From contig LT629764.1 in the NCBI GenBank assembly GCA_900105225.1, positions 2,931,501-2,995,500 of the forward strand: a DNA stretch of 64,000 nucleotides, in the 5' to 3' direction. The DNA comes from Paenibacillaceae bacterium GAS479 (lineage in GTDB: Bacteria > Bacillota > Bacilli > Paenibacillales > Paenibacillaceae). The position numbers and the translations under genes were made by a program. A model generated the notes under the pieces. It did no database searches. It was not told where the DNA came from and saw nothing but the letters and a program-made list of their open reading frames with translations. This document shows positions 1 through 7,787 of the stretch, piece by piece. Position 1 is the stretch's first letter; every line of letters begins with the position of its first letter.

Positions 1-543
1 ATTCGCTTCGGCCTGCGGGATTATGATTCCCAGTCGGGACGCTGGACCGCGCGTGATCCGATGCTCTACGGCAGCGGACAGGCGAACTTATATGCTTACG
101 TCAACAACAATCCGGTGCAGCTTCGCGATCCATGCGGCATGTTTTGCGTCGGTGCAAGCGCCTACGCTGGGGCTGGAGGAGGAGCTCAGCTATGCTTCAG
201 CTCGGAGGGCATGTCCGTATGCGGAGAGCTTGGCTTTGGAGCTGGCGCGGAAGTGGGCCTGAATCCGTTTCAGGATCTGGCAGATAACGGTCTCTCTGTC
301 GAAGCCAGTATCGGCGCAAATATGGGTCCGATAGGCATTAAGGCTGGGTATGAGATCGCTAGGCGTAATGATTGTTTTACCCATGGCAAAACGGGCGGTG
401 CTGACCTTGGCCCGCTGCAAATTGACTTTACCAATCCGGAAAATACCGGTCTGAAAAATACGAACCTGTCCGACTATCTTGATCCGTCGACTAGCGTCCA
501 AGCCAAGGTTGCAGGTAAAGCCTGCGGACAATGGCTGTGGTAA
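1..543 (+). CDS. Rhs repeat-associated protein, 3' end only
   Basis: The frame is open from base 1, so the 5' part lies outside the window; 180 codons remain. Residues 1-44 match the end of the Rhs core: RFGLRDYDSQSGRWTARDP followed by the LYAYVNNNP block that closes the beta-cage. The remaining 135 or so residues are the variable tip. It is glycine-rich, has several cysteines, and I do not recognise it as a toxin. Rhs proteins are known to carry C-terminal effector domains inside a shell, often followed by an immunity gene. No same-strand small gene follows here: a strong terminator comes directly after the stop. The Rhs assignment is firm; the role of the tip is unknown. Confidence 0.85.
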   Translation: MRFGLRDYDSQSGRWTARDPMLYGSGQANLYAYVNNNPVQLRDPCGMFCVGASAYAGAGGGAQLCFSSEGMSVCGELGFGAGAEVGLNPFQDLADNGLSVEASIGANMGPIGIKAGYEIARRNDCFTHGKTGGADLGPLQIDFTNPENTGLKNTNLSDYLDPSTSVQAKVAGKACGQWLW

Positions 544-558
544 AACGGTAACGAAAAA

Positions 559-606
559 AGAACCTGATTTGGTCGCTGGCAGCGATCAAGTCAGGCTCTT
601 TTTTTT
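559..606 (+). terminator. Terminator after the Rhs gene
   Basis: Nineteen-bp stem (559-577 with 581-599, one mismatch and two G-U pairs), 3-nt loop, then a run of eight T. It lies 15 nt after the Rhs stop codon. Confidence 0.85.
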
Positions 607-671
607 AATTACCACAATATGTTGAGCCCAGTAAGCACCAAAATTAGCCTGTCCGGGCGCGGCAATCGTTG

Positions 672-1310
672 TTACTTCGTAGAGACTTCAATGACACTAT
701 TTTCCACCGAGCTTATTTTAGCTTTGGCGATGCCTGCAGCGTAACGAAGCGGCAAATAATACGATCCGTCAATGAGAGCGGCCTTGAATCCGGAAAACTT
801 TCCATCATTGGATAGTTTCCGTGTAGCCGTATCCAGAGTGAGCTTAACGGATTTCGCTTTTATAACCTTTACCGTTTTTTTGTCCCAACTAATCGTATAA
901 CCGAAAATTTGGGCAAAATCACGAAGGGAAATATAGTTGATATCTTGAATGCTGACGATTGGTTTATCCAGGGGAATCGATTTGCTGTTTACAGCAAGTG
1001 AAAGGTCGGTGTCGTCATACGGTGCGCCTGTATCGGTAACTTGGACATTAGCGACCGGAGCGGCAGGGGCACTGTAGTCATAGGATGAAGAAGATGAGGA
1101 CGAGGAATCATCTGAGGAGTCCTCGGATGATGAGCTACCGCCATTGTGATAATGATACCCCGTGCAAAGTCCTTTGCTTATGGATTTTGCCGAGCATTTA
1201 TGCCCTCCATTGCTATCTGTTCTGCCTGAATGAGCAAAAGCTGACAATGGAGTAACTAACATGACGATTAACAAAACTGCGATTGCGGTCATCCTTTTTT
1301 TGTGAAACAT
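672..1310 (-). CDS. Secreted YHYH-domain protein with copper amine oxidase N-like domain
   Basis: 212 aa. The start is the ATG at 1310, preceded by AAAGGGTGG; an in-frame TTG at 1349 has no such site. Residues 1-26 form a signal peptide ending AFA. The mature N terminus runs HSGRTDSNGGHKC to GYHYH (residues 27-55), with two cysteines (39 and 49) and the histidine motif that names YHYH proteins. A serine/acidic linker (about 58-80) joins it to a C-terminal copper amine oxidase N-like domain (about 100-212), a fold common in Paenibacillus exported proteins. It is probably an exported wall-associated or metal-binding protein; the exact function is unknown. Confidence 0.72.
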   Translation of the reverse strand: MFHKKRMTAIAVLLIVMLVTPLSAFAHSGRTDSNGGHKCSAKSISKGLCTGYHYHNGGSSSSEDSSDDSSSSSSSSYDYSAPAAPVANVQVTDTGAPYDDTDLSLAVNSKSIPLDKPIVSIQDINYISLRDFAQIFGYTISWDKKTVKVIKAKSVKLTLDTATRKLSNDGKFSGFKAALIDGSYYLPLRYAAGIAKAKISSVENSVIEVSTK

Positions 1311-1383
1311 ACGTACCACCCTTTTTCTATATTTTTGACTAATTAACAATATAACACTTCATAAATTTTGGGAATTAAAATAT

Positions 1384-1425
1384 AAAAAAGCTTCGATCCC
1401 TCAAAGAATTAAGGGAATCGAAGCT
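1384..1425 (-). terminator. Terminator for the small gene at 1467-1613
   Basis: On the minus strand the arms 1425-1411 and 1402-1389 pair as a 14-bp stem with one bulge, followed by a run of six T (1389-1384). It separates the small gene from the YHYH gene downstream. Confidence 0.75.
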
Positions 1426-1466
1426 TCCAATATGAGGATTGTTTTAGGTGAAACAGGAGCAATTAA

Positions 1467-1613
1467 TCAGTCGGTTTTCTTCTTTTTTTTGCCAGTAAAA
1501 TTCGTTACAGATTTCACGTCTTCCACGACGTCGTTGACGAATTCCATACTTTGGTTCTTTGCATGCATGGACGCCGTTCCTTTATAGTTGCCTTGATGGG
1601 TTTTGTTCTCCAC
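1467..1613 (-). CDS. Small lysine-rich protein, 48 aa, unknown
   Basis: A GTG start at 1613 is preceded by GGGAGGTGA at 6-nt spacing, a textbook site. The product begins MENKTHQGNYKGTAS and ends in a basic tail, GKKKKKTD. It has no cysteine and no membrane segment. The strong ribosome binding site and the private terminator at 1384-1425 argue that it is a real transcription unit. I do not recognise the family; size and composition would fit a small spore or DNA/RNA-associated protein, but that is a guess. Confidence 0.55.
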   Translation of the reverse strand: MENKTHQGNYKGTASMHAKNQSMEFVNDVVEDVKSVTNFTGKKKKKTD

Positions 1614-1728
1614 TTCAACTCACCTCCCGTGCCGTTAGTATGGTTCAGCAGCCCCAGTGGCATGCAATCGCGAGCCTAGGTGCGGATAGTGAAACGGAGC
1701 TCAGCCCCATCTGAAAGGAGAGTGCAAC

Positions 1729-2715
1729 ATGAACGACAACTTGAATACCTCCCGCAAAGGGGCTTCGAAAAGGAAACACCGGGGCTTGCTTATAACAAGC
1801 GGGATAATTGCGATGCTTGTAGTGGCAGGCTGTACAGACAGCGCAGGTGGAGAGCAGAAGCAAACCTCCCCCGGGCCAACCGCGACCGCTGGATCGGCGC
1901 AGCAGGAGAAGGGGACGGATGATCCCGGCGCTAAAAAAGCCGAAGATGTCTTGAAGCAGGGCATCGAGGCGGTTAAAGGGGCGGAAAGCCTGCAATTTGC
2001 CATGGTGCTGAAGCAAGAAATGATGACGGACGGAGAGACGACCTCCATGTCGATGAGTAATGACGGGAGCGTTATCGTGGAACCACTGACGATTAAGCAA
2101 TCAACCGTGAATGAATATATGGGTGAGAAATCCATGGTGGACTCTTATTTAACGGCTGACGGCTATTATATGTATGATCCTTCTACAAAGGCTTGGAGCC
2201 GGGTGCTGGCAACCGAGGTGCCAAAAGTCAAAGCGTCGCTATCCGATTTACAGATTGCGCCTGTCAAAGAGCTGGAGAAGATTTTGCCGCATACGGCTGT
2301 ATTCAGCAGCGGCACGGAGAGTGGGAGCCAAGTGCTCGAGTATAAAGGAACGGGCTCGGATAAAGCGGCAGACGCGCTAGTACGCGATCTGCTGCGCAGC
2401 ACGATGGGTATCGATGACTTAGAGGCGAGTGTACGTGATTCCATCAAAGTTTCTTCACTTGATTACAAGCTCATTTTTGAGGGAAAGACCGACAGATTGA
2501 AACAGCTTGTTGCAACGTCCCAGTTGACCATCGAATATGATCCCGGCAATCCTTCCACGCTGAAGCAGTCTTTAACAATTAATTACAGTAAGTGGAACGA
2601 GGTTGCGCCGATTACCGTGCCGGAGGAAGCGAAGAACGCTCCTGAGGTGATGCCGCTCGACCAAGAGCTGATGGACGCGCTCGGTGAGGAAGGGCTGAAA
2701 GAGCTGGAGCCGTAA
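1729..2715 (+). CDS. Lipoprotein, DUF6612-like
   Basis: 328 aa, ATG behind GAAAGGAGAG. A basic N terminus and hydrophobic stretch (19-34) end in the lipobox VVAGC with lipidated Cys35. A charged Gly/Thr/Lys linker follows, then a mixed alpha/beta body in which residues 75-320 resemble the LolA/LppX-like fold of DUF6612 lipoproteins common in Paenibacillus. That group is thought to be anchored on the outer face of the membrane and may bind hydrophobic molecules; nothing here gives a substrate. It is a single gene with a hairpin after it. Confidence 0.7.
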   Translation: MNDNLNTSRKGASKRKHRGLLITSGIIAMLVVAGCTDSAGGEQKQTSPGPTATAGSAQQEKGTDDPGAKKAEDVLKQGIEAVKGAESLQFAMVLKQEMMTDGETTSMSMSNDGSVIVEPLTIKQSTVNEYMGEKSMVDSYLTADGYYMYDPSTKAWSRVLATEVPKVKASLSDLQIAPVKELEKILPHTAVFSSGTESGSQVLEYKGTGSDKAADALVRDLLRSTMGIDDLEASVRDSIKVSSLDYKLIFEGKTDRLKQLVATSQLTIEYDPGNPSTLKQSLTINYSKWNEVAPITVPEEAKNAPEVMPLDQELMDALGEEGLKELEP

Positions 2716-2745
2716 GCGGCTTATATAACAAGGAATAACTTTCCT

Positions 2746-2806
2746 TTGAATAAGAACATGCATTCGTGTATATAATGAGTATATACGAATGCATGTTCTA
2801 TTTTTT
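2746..2806 (+). promoter_or_regulatory. Promoter inside a long palindrome with two LexA-like boxes
   Basis: TTGAAT (2746-2751) is followed after 17 bp by TATATAAT (2769-2776). The spacer holds AGAACATGCATTCG (2753-2766), and the same 14-mer is repeated inverted at 2786-2799 (CGAATGCATGTTCT). The latter matches 12 of 14 positions of the Bacillus LexA/DinR box CGAACRNRYGTTYC. The whole also folds as a stem of about 21 bp followed by ATTTTTT, so it could also end transcription of the upstream lipoprotein gene. What is seen is the palindrome and the promoter-like boxes; LexA control is inference. Confidence 0.5.
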
Positions 2807-2829
2807 GTGGAGGAAAGGGGCTGGACAGC

Positions 2830-3042
2830 ATGAATATCGGCAAATGGATCGGCAGGAATGTGGAGCTCATCTATACGGATGCCAGTGGGCGGTTTACGCG
2901 CCGTTTGGTGCGGCTGCTGCATATAAATGGAGACGTCGTAGCAGCTTACGATCTGCTGAAGCGCCAGCCCCGGACGTTCCGGCTAGAGGGCATACTGGCT
3001 ATTCAACCCGCTGGAAGTGTCGGACGGGAGCGGTTTGGTTGA
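2830..3042 (+). CDS. Mini WYL-like domain protein, 70 aa
   Basis: ATG behind GGAGGAAAGGGG. The protein begins MNIGKWIGRNVELIYTDASG and continues through a region with R-V-R..-I-N-G-D, AAYDLLKRQPRTFRLEGIL. This reads like one WYL fold: the I/V-x-Y-x-D start, central GDVVAAYD in the place of the WYL core, and the closing R-x-F-R-L-x-x-I motif. There is no HTH or second domain. WYL domains are known ligand-sensing modules in regulators, including several tied to DNA damage and phage defence. The promoter carries LexA-like palindromes. Its function as a free-standing domain is unknown. Confidence 0.65.
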   Translation: MNIGKWIGRNVELIYTDASGRFTRRLVRLLHINGDVVAAYDLLKRQPRTFRLEGILAIQPAGSVGRERFG

Positions 3043-3121
3043 GCGCTTTCCTTTTTAAATTGCGCTATGTCATGTATAATGGCTCCTAGATGATTCAGAG
3101 AATGTGAAGGAGTTGTTCCCA

Positions 3122-4222
3122 TTGGCGCTTTCATGCGGCATCGTCGGTCTCCCGAACGTCGGGAAGTCGACGCTTTTTAATGCAATTACCCAGGCGGGAG
3201 CCGAATCCGCCAACTATCCGTTTTGTACGATTGATCCCAACGTAGGTGTTGTAGAAGTGCCGGACGAGCGGCTGGATAAATTGACCGAGCTTGTCGTGCC
3301 AAAACAGACCGTACCGACGGCATTTGAATTCGTCGATATCGCCGGCCTGGTGGCCGGAGCGAGCAAAGGAGAGGGCCTCGGCAACAAGTTCCTCGCCCAC
3401 ATCCGCGAAGTCGATGCGATTGTACATGTTGTACGCTGCTTCCAAGACGAGAACATTACCCATGTTTCCGGCAAGGTCGATCCGCTGGGCGACATCCAGA
3501 CGATCAACCTGGAGCTGATCCTCGCGGATATCGATTCCGTCGATCGCCGTATCGATCGCTCCCGCAAGAACATGAAGGGCGGCGACAAAAAGGTTGCTCA
3601 AGAGGTTGAGGTGCTGGAGCGTGTGAAGGAAGCTCTTTACAACGATCAACCGGCCCGCAGCATCGAGCTCAGTGAAGATGAGCGCGCGCTGATCCGTGAC
3701 CTGCATTTGCTGACGCTCAAGCCGGTGCTGTACGCGGCTAACGTGAGCGAGGAGGAAGTGGCGGACGCCGAAGGCAATCCGTACGTGAAGCTGGTGCGTG
3801 AGTTCGCCGTGGCAGAAAACGCCGAAGTTGTGCCAATCAGTGCCAAAGTGGAGTCCGAAATTGCCGAGCTTGAGGGCGAGGACAAAGCGATGTTTCTTGA
3901 GGAGCTGGGCATGCAGGAATCCGGCTTGAACCGCCTCATCAAGAGCGCGTACAAGCTGCTCGGCCTGTATACGTACTTTACGGCTGGAGTTCAGGAAGTA
4001 CGTGCCTGGACTATCCGCAAAGGCATGAAGGCTCCGCAAGCGGCTGGCGTCATTCACACTGACTTCGAGCGTGGCTTCATCCGCGCCGAGGTTGTTGCCT
4101 ACCGCGATCTGGTCGCTGCCGGATCGATGAATGCGTCCAAAGAGCGCGGCCAGCTGCGCCTTGAAGGCAAGGATTATGTTGTGCAGGACGGCGACGTCAT
4201 GCATTTCCGTTTTAACGTGTAA
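3122..4222 (+). CDS. ychF: Redox-regulated ATPase YchF (Obg family)
   Basis: 366 aa. The start is the TTG at 3122, nine bases after AAGGAG (3107-3112), giving the family N terminus [17 protein letters not shown]; the frame extends upstream but that would add unusual residues. The P-loop GLPNVGKS is at residues 9-16. A coiled-coil stretch (about 130-200) and a C-terminal TGS domain (about 280-364, with [16 protein letters not shown]) complete the usual layout and length. YchF binds and hydrolyses ATP rather than GTP and associates with ribosomes; it is linked to stress responses. It is transcribed alone and followed by a terminator. Confidence 0.95.
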   Translation: MALSCGIVGLPNVGKSTLFNAITQAGAESANYPFCTIDPNVGVVEVPDERLDKLTELVVPKQTVPTAFEFVDIAGLVAGASKGEGLGNKFLAHIREVDAIVHVVRCFQDENITHVSGKVDPLGDIQTINLELILADIDSVDRRIDRSRKNMKGGDKKVAQEVEVLERVKEALYNDQPARSIELSEDERALIRDLHLLTLKPVLYAANVSEEEVADAEGNPYVKLVREFAVAENAEVVPISAKVESEIAELEGEDKAMFLEELGMQESGLNRLIKSAYKLLGLYTYFTAGVQEVRAWTIRKGMKAPQAAGVIHTDFERGFIRAEVVAYRDLVAAGSMNASKERGQLRLEGKDYVVQDGDVMHFRFNV

Positions 4223-4248
4223 TAAATGCTGCCCCACAGGTGGCATGA

Positions 4249-4284
4249 AGCGCCCCGGGAAGCTTCGGCTTCTGCGGGGCGTTT
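4249..4284 (+). terminator. Terminator after ychF
   Basis: Interrupted GC-rich stem: GCGCCCC with GGGGCGT outside, GAAGC with GCTTC inside, TTCG tetraloop at 4264-4267, ending GTTTG. The T-run is short. Confidence 0.65.
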
Positions 4285-4344
4285 GTGTGCGAACTCCCTT
4301 TTTCAGGGATAGGGAAATGACCATTTATGGATTGGCTTCATATA

Positions 4345-4353
4345 TGGTATAAT
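4345..4353 (+). promoter_or_regulatory. Extended -10 promoter for prfA
   Basis: TGG-TATAAT (TG at 4345-4346, TATAAT at 4348-4353) is a consensus extended -10. No good -35 is visible. The leader to the prfA start is about 55 nt. Confidence 0.55.
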
Positions 4354-4413
4354 GAAGGGCAGGACATTTTCGTTAACTATTCAGAACTTAATTTTATACA
4401 GGGGTGAAGTCAG

Positions 4414-5487
4414 GTGTTAGACCGTTTACAGGCGCTTGCCGACCGGTATGATAAGCTGAGCGAGCTGCTGTGCGATCCTGATGTAGCCAGTGATCCCAAG
4501 CGGCTGCGCGATCTTTCTAAGGAACAGTCAGATCTGCAGGATGCATACAACGCTTATACAGAATACAAGGAAGTCCATGGCCAGCATGAGGATGCCAAGG
4601 CGATGCAGGCGGAGAAGCTAGACGATGAGATGCGTGAGATGGTCAAAATGGAGCTCGACGAGTTGAGCCAACGTTTGACTGAACTCGAAGCGCAAATCCA
4701 CGTGCTGCTGCTGCCTAAGGACCCCAACGATGACAAAAACGTCATCGTGGAGATTCGCGGCGCTGCTGGCGGCGATGAGGCCGCTTTGTTCGCTTCGGAT
4801 CTTTATCGCATGTACACTCGTTTCTCTGAGGCTCAAGGCTGGCGCGTAGAGCTGATGGATGCCAGCGAGAACGATCTTGGCGGCTTCAAAGAGGTCATTT
4901 TTAAAGTGTCCGGCAAAGGTGCGTACAGCAAGCTGAAGTTTGAGAGCGGCGCGCATCGCGTACAGCGTATTCCAGTAACGGAATCCGGTGGACGCATCCA
5001 CACATCCACTTCGACGGTAGCGGTTATGCCTGAGGTGGAGGAAGTCGAGGTCGAGATTTTCGACAAAGACATCCGCGTAGATACGTTCTGCTCCAGCGGA
5101 GCGGGCGGACAATCCGTCAACACGACGAAGTCTGCCGTGCGCGTGACGCATGTACCGACGGGCATCGTGGCTACTTGTCAGGACGGCAAGTCCCAGAATG
5201 AGAACAAAGCGAAGGCGCTGCAAGTTTTGCGCGCCCGCATTTACGACATTCATCGCCAGGAAGAAGAAGCCAAAATTGCCGGGGACCGCAAAAGCAAAGT
5301 TGGCACGGGCGACCGCAGCGAGCGTATCCGCACGTACAACTTCCCGCAAAGCCGGGTGACGGACCACCGCATTGGCCTGACGCTGCACCGACTGGAGACG
5401 ATTATGAACGGTGATATGACGGAGATCGTCAATTCGTTGTCGCTGGCAGAGCAGACGGAACTGTTGGAGAAGGAAAACTTGGCTTAA
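4414..5487 (+). CDS. prfA: Peptide chain release factor 1
   Basis: 357 aa, GTG start after GGGGTGAAGTCAG. RF1 reads UAA and UAG and triggers peptide release on the ribosome. The PVT tripeptide that recognises the stop codon is at 187-189, and the catalytic GGQ, whose Gln is the methylation target of PrmC, is at 231-233 within [15 protein letters not shown]. The helical N-terminal domain and overall length are typical. prmC follows, although a terminator-like hairpin separates the two. Confidence 0.97.
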   Translation: MLDRLQALADRYDKLSELLCDPDVASDPKRLRDLSKEQSDLQDAYNAYTEYKEVHGQHEDAKAMQAEKLDDEMREMVKMELDELSQRLTELEAQIHVLLLPKDPNDDKNVIVEIRGAAGGDEAALFASDLYRMYTRFSEAQGWRVELMDASENDLGGFKEVIFKVSGKGAYSKLKFESGAHRVQRIPVTESGGRIHTSTSTVAVMPEVEEVEVEIFDKDIRVDTFCSSGAGGQSVNTTKSAVRVTHVPTGIVATCQDGKSQNENKAKALQVLRARIYDIHRQEEEAKIAGDRKSKVGTGDRSERIRTYNFPQSRVTDHRIGLTLHRLETIMNGDMTEIVNSLSLAEQTELLEKENLA

Positions 5488-5542
5488 TCCTTAGGCCGGT
5501 TATGCATGGAATAGAACTATGGCAAGACAGTAAGCCGCAGGA

Positions 5543-5576
5543 AGCTTCTCCCGGAAGGGTGAAGCTTTTTGTTTTT
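5543..5576 (+). terminator. Terminator or attenuator between prfA and prmC
   Basis: Ten-bp stem (AGCTTCTCCC, 5543-5552, with 5557-5566, one mismatch), GGAA loop, then TTTTTGTTTTT. prmC starts 56 nt later, so read-through or a separate promoter is needed for prmC. Confidence 0.7.
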
Positions 5577-5631
5577 GGCAATGGCGACCGTTATTTTGCC
5601 CGATACTGGCTTAACAGGAGGAGAAGCACGA

Positions 5632-6747
5632 ATGGACAAGGCTGCACAATCAGGTGAAGAATATGAGCTGCCGCATGGCCTGACGGTGGCTGAAGCTCGA
5701 CGGCATGCTGCCGCATACTTGCAGAAACAAGGTGTAGACGAGCCGGAGGATAATGTGTCGCTGCTGCTTCAGCATGTGCTGCAAAAAAGCCGCACCGAGC
5801 TGATGCTCGGTGCGCGCGATGTTTTTCCAGCGGAGCGGGCGGCGGCTTGGACGGAGGCGGTCAGCCGCAAGGGCCGAGGGGAGCCGGCGCAGTATATCGC
5901 CGGTGAACAATGGTTTTACGGCCGGGCATTCGCCGTATCTCCGGCGGTGCTTATTCCGCGGCCGGAGACGGAATTGCTAGTCGAGGCCGTACTGAAGGCG
6001 GCCGATCGACTGTGGCCGGAGCCGGCGAGAGCGTTGGAGTTGTCACGCAGGGACGGGTTTTCCGCTGCGGGGGGTTCCGGCTCCGACGGGGCGCTGGCTG
6101 CACAGCCCCGCCGCATGAATGGGAATTCAGACGATACGAATGTCCAAGCTGCGGAGCAGTCCAGACCAGCCGCTCGCGCAGCGGCTGGTCCGATCGTTCT
6201 CGACGTCGGCACGGGCAGCGGAGCCATTGCACTGACGCTTGCGGCGGAGCGCCCTCAGTGGCAGGTGTACGCCTCCGATCTGTCTCCGGCGGCGCTTGCC
6301 GCGGCGCGGGCCAATGCGGAGCGGCTCGGCGCGCAGGTTCGAGCTTTTGCAGAAGGGGATCTGCTGGCTCCTTTCCTTGCCACTGCCGGCGGGGAGCATG
6401 CCGGGCTCAAGCTGGACATTCTCGTGTCCAACCCGCCCTATATTCCGGCTGGCGACCTGCCCGGCTTGCAGCGTGAGGTGCGCGACTATGAGCCGGTGCT
6501 GGCGCTAGATGGCGGAACGGATGGGCTTGACCCGTACCGCCGTATGGCGGAACAGCTGAGCGGCTTGTCGCAGCTGCCTTCGATTGTTGCTTTTGAGCTG
6601 GGCATCGGCCAAGCTCGGGATGTAGCCCAGCTTCTGGAGGCAATCGGCCACTGGAATGACATCTCCATCGTGACCGACTACGGCGGTATCGAGCGTCATG
6701 TGATTGCAGTGCGTACCGCTTCGGGGGACGCCCGCGCTCGGGTTTGA
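5632..6747 (+). CDS. prmC: Release factor glutamine methyltransferase PrmC (HemK)
   Basis: 371 aa. The ATG at 5632 follows AGGAGGAGAAGCACGA; an upstream in-frame ATG lies in the hairpin region and lacks a site. PrmC methylates the GGQ glutamine of RF1 and RF2 using SAM. The SAM-binding motif DVGTGSGAIALTLA starts at Asp191, and the catalytic NPPY is 267-270. The N-terminal helical domain (1-130) is normal. About 50 extra residues (roughly 132-185) rich in Gly, Ser, Ala and Arg sit between the linker and motif I, which makes the protein longer than the usual 280-290 aa. It converges on the RpiR gene with only 20 bp between. Confidence 0.93.
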   Translation: MDKAAQSGEEYELPHGLTVAEARRHAAAYLQKQGVDEPEDNVSLLLQHVLQKSRTELMLGARDVFPAERAAAWTEAVSRKGRGEPAQYIAGEQWFYGRAFAVSPAVLIPRPETELLVEAVLKAADRLWPEPARALELSRRDGFSAAGGSGSDGALAAQPRRMNGNSDDTNVQAAEQSRPAARAAAGPIVLDVGTGSGAIALTLAAERPQWQVYASDLSPAALAAARANAERLGAQVRAFAEGDLLAPFLATAGGEHAGLKLDILVSNPPYIPAGDLPGLQREVRDYEPVLALDGGTDGLDPYRRMAEQLSGLSQLPSIVAFELGIGQARDVAQLLEAIGHWNDISIVTDYGGIERHVIAVRTASGDARARV

Positions 6748-6767
6748 GCTTCAGCCCGGGAACGCGG

Positions 6768-7604
6768 TCAACGGCCTCGCGGCAGTTTGGAGGCGTAGCG
6801 GCCGCGAAGCTCGGACAGCATGTCCAGCCTTTCCAGCACGGTTTCTTTTTGCAGCAGACCAATGCTCAGAATAAGCTGTTCGATCAGCAGCAGCGGCGTC
6901 GTCATGGAATGAAACTCCCCCAGCTCGCCTCGACTGACCCAAAAAGCATTGCGCACAGGATGACCGTATCGCAGCTCCTCGCGGTCGGTCAGCAGTGCTC
7001 CCGGGCAGCCAATGCGCCCAATGCAGTCCAGAATCACCTCCGTCTCAGGTAACATCCGTGTAAAACTAAACAGCAAAACGGCGTCGTCGCTTTGCAGCTG
7101 TGCCATTGATTCCAGCAGCTCGTGGCCGCTTCCCGCCATCAACTGCACCGTCAGGCCGAAGCGGCCGAGCCGGAAAGAGAGCAGCTCGCCGAGCGCTCGG
7201 GAAGGCCCCGGTGCATGAACATAGATCCGGCGGGCGGCACTCATGAAACGCGCCGTCTCCTCTAATTCCTCTGGCCGCAGCTCGCGAGCAGTGCGCTCTA
7301 GATGGGCGATTGACTGCTCCAGCATGCGGGCCGGCAGGCTGGCGGGATCAAGCCCGGCAATTGTCGTCTCCAGCTTGAGCGAAGGCGTTGCGTCCGCTGC
7401 GCCGCGAAGCTTGATTTTGAATGCTTTTATATTGTCATAGCCGACCGTCCGCCAGAAGCGGGATACGGTGGCAATGCTTACACCGATGCGATCCGCGATT
7501 TCCTGCTCCGTTAGAAACAATACCTCCTCCGGATTCCGTTCGATGAAGTCGGCCAGCCTCTGCTGGCTTGGTGTTAACACGCTTTTGTCTGCAAAAAGAA
7601 CCAT
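6768..7604 (-). CDS. MurR/RpiR family regulator (HTH plus SIS domain)
   Basis: 278 aa. Residues 1-80 are the RpiR-type HTH; the stretch EQEIADRIGVSIATVSRFWR is the recognition region. Residues about 115-250 form a SIS domain, the fold that binds phosphosugars, with IYVHAPGPSRALGELLSFRL at its start. Members usually sense sugar or amino-sugar phosphates, some as repressors. The gene diverges from the ECF genes, and two TGTAAT-N4-ATTACA sites lie in the shared 183-bp promoter region, one over its own promoter. It probably controls both itself and the importer; the ligand is unknown. Confidence 0.88.
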   Translation of the reverse strand: MVLFADKSVLTPSQQRLADFIERNPEEVLFLTEQEIADRIGVSIATVSRFWRTVGYDNIKAFKIKLRGAADATPSLKLETTIAGLDPASLPARMLEQSIAHLERTARELRPEELEETARFMSAARRIYVHAPGPSRALGELLSFRLGRFGLTVQLMAGSGHELLESMAQLQSDDAVLLFSFTRMLPETEVILDCIGRIGCPGALLTDREELRYGHPVRNAFWVSRGELGEFHSMTTPLLLIEQLILSIGLLQKETVLERLDMLSELRGRYASKLPRGR

Positions 7605-7641
7605 TTCAAGATACCCTCGCTTTACTTCGATATGTAGACCT

Positions 7642-7744
7642 CATTATATCATTCCATGTCTTGTTTTGTAATAAAAATTACATGGATATAATAATCTAAT
7701 AAAAATTACACCACGTTGACAAAACAACCGCTTTGTTTTAATAC
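7642..7744. promoter_or_regulatory. Divergent promoters with paired operators (RpiR / ECF genes)
   Basis: A perfect inverted repeat TGTAAT-AAAA-ATTACA lies at 7667-7682, and a copy with one mismatch at 7695-7710, centres 28 bp apart. To the right, TTGACA (7716-7721) and TAATAC (7739-7744, 17-bp spacer) point to the ECF operon. To the left on the minus strand, TATAAT (7648-7643) serves the RpiR gene, with its -35 region overlapping the first operator. The site form suits a dimeric SIS-domain regulator; binding by this RpiR protein is inferred. Confidence 0.65.
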
Positions 7745-7787
7745 ACAGCCTCTAAGATGAAAGAAATCCGATCTGGGGGGTTGTTTC

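Noticed and set aside
3131-4324. 397-codon antisense frame over ychF
   Set aside because: The sense strand is a complete YchF; the antisense frame has no binding site or recognisable motif.
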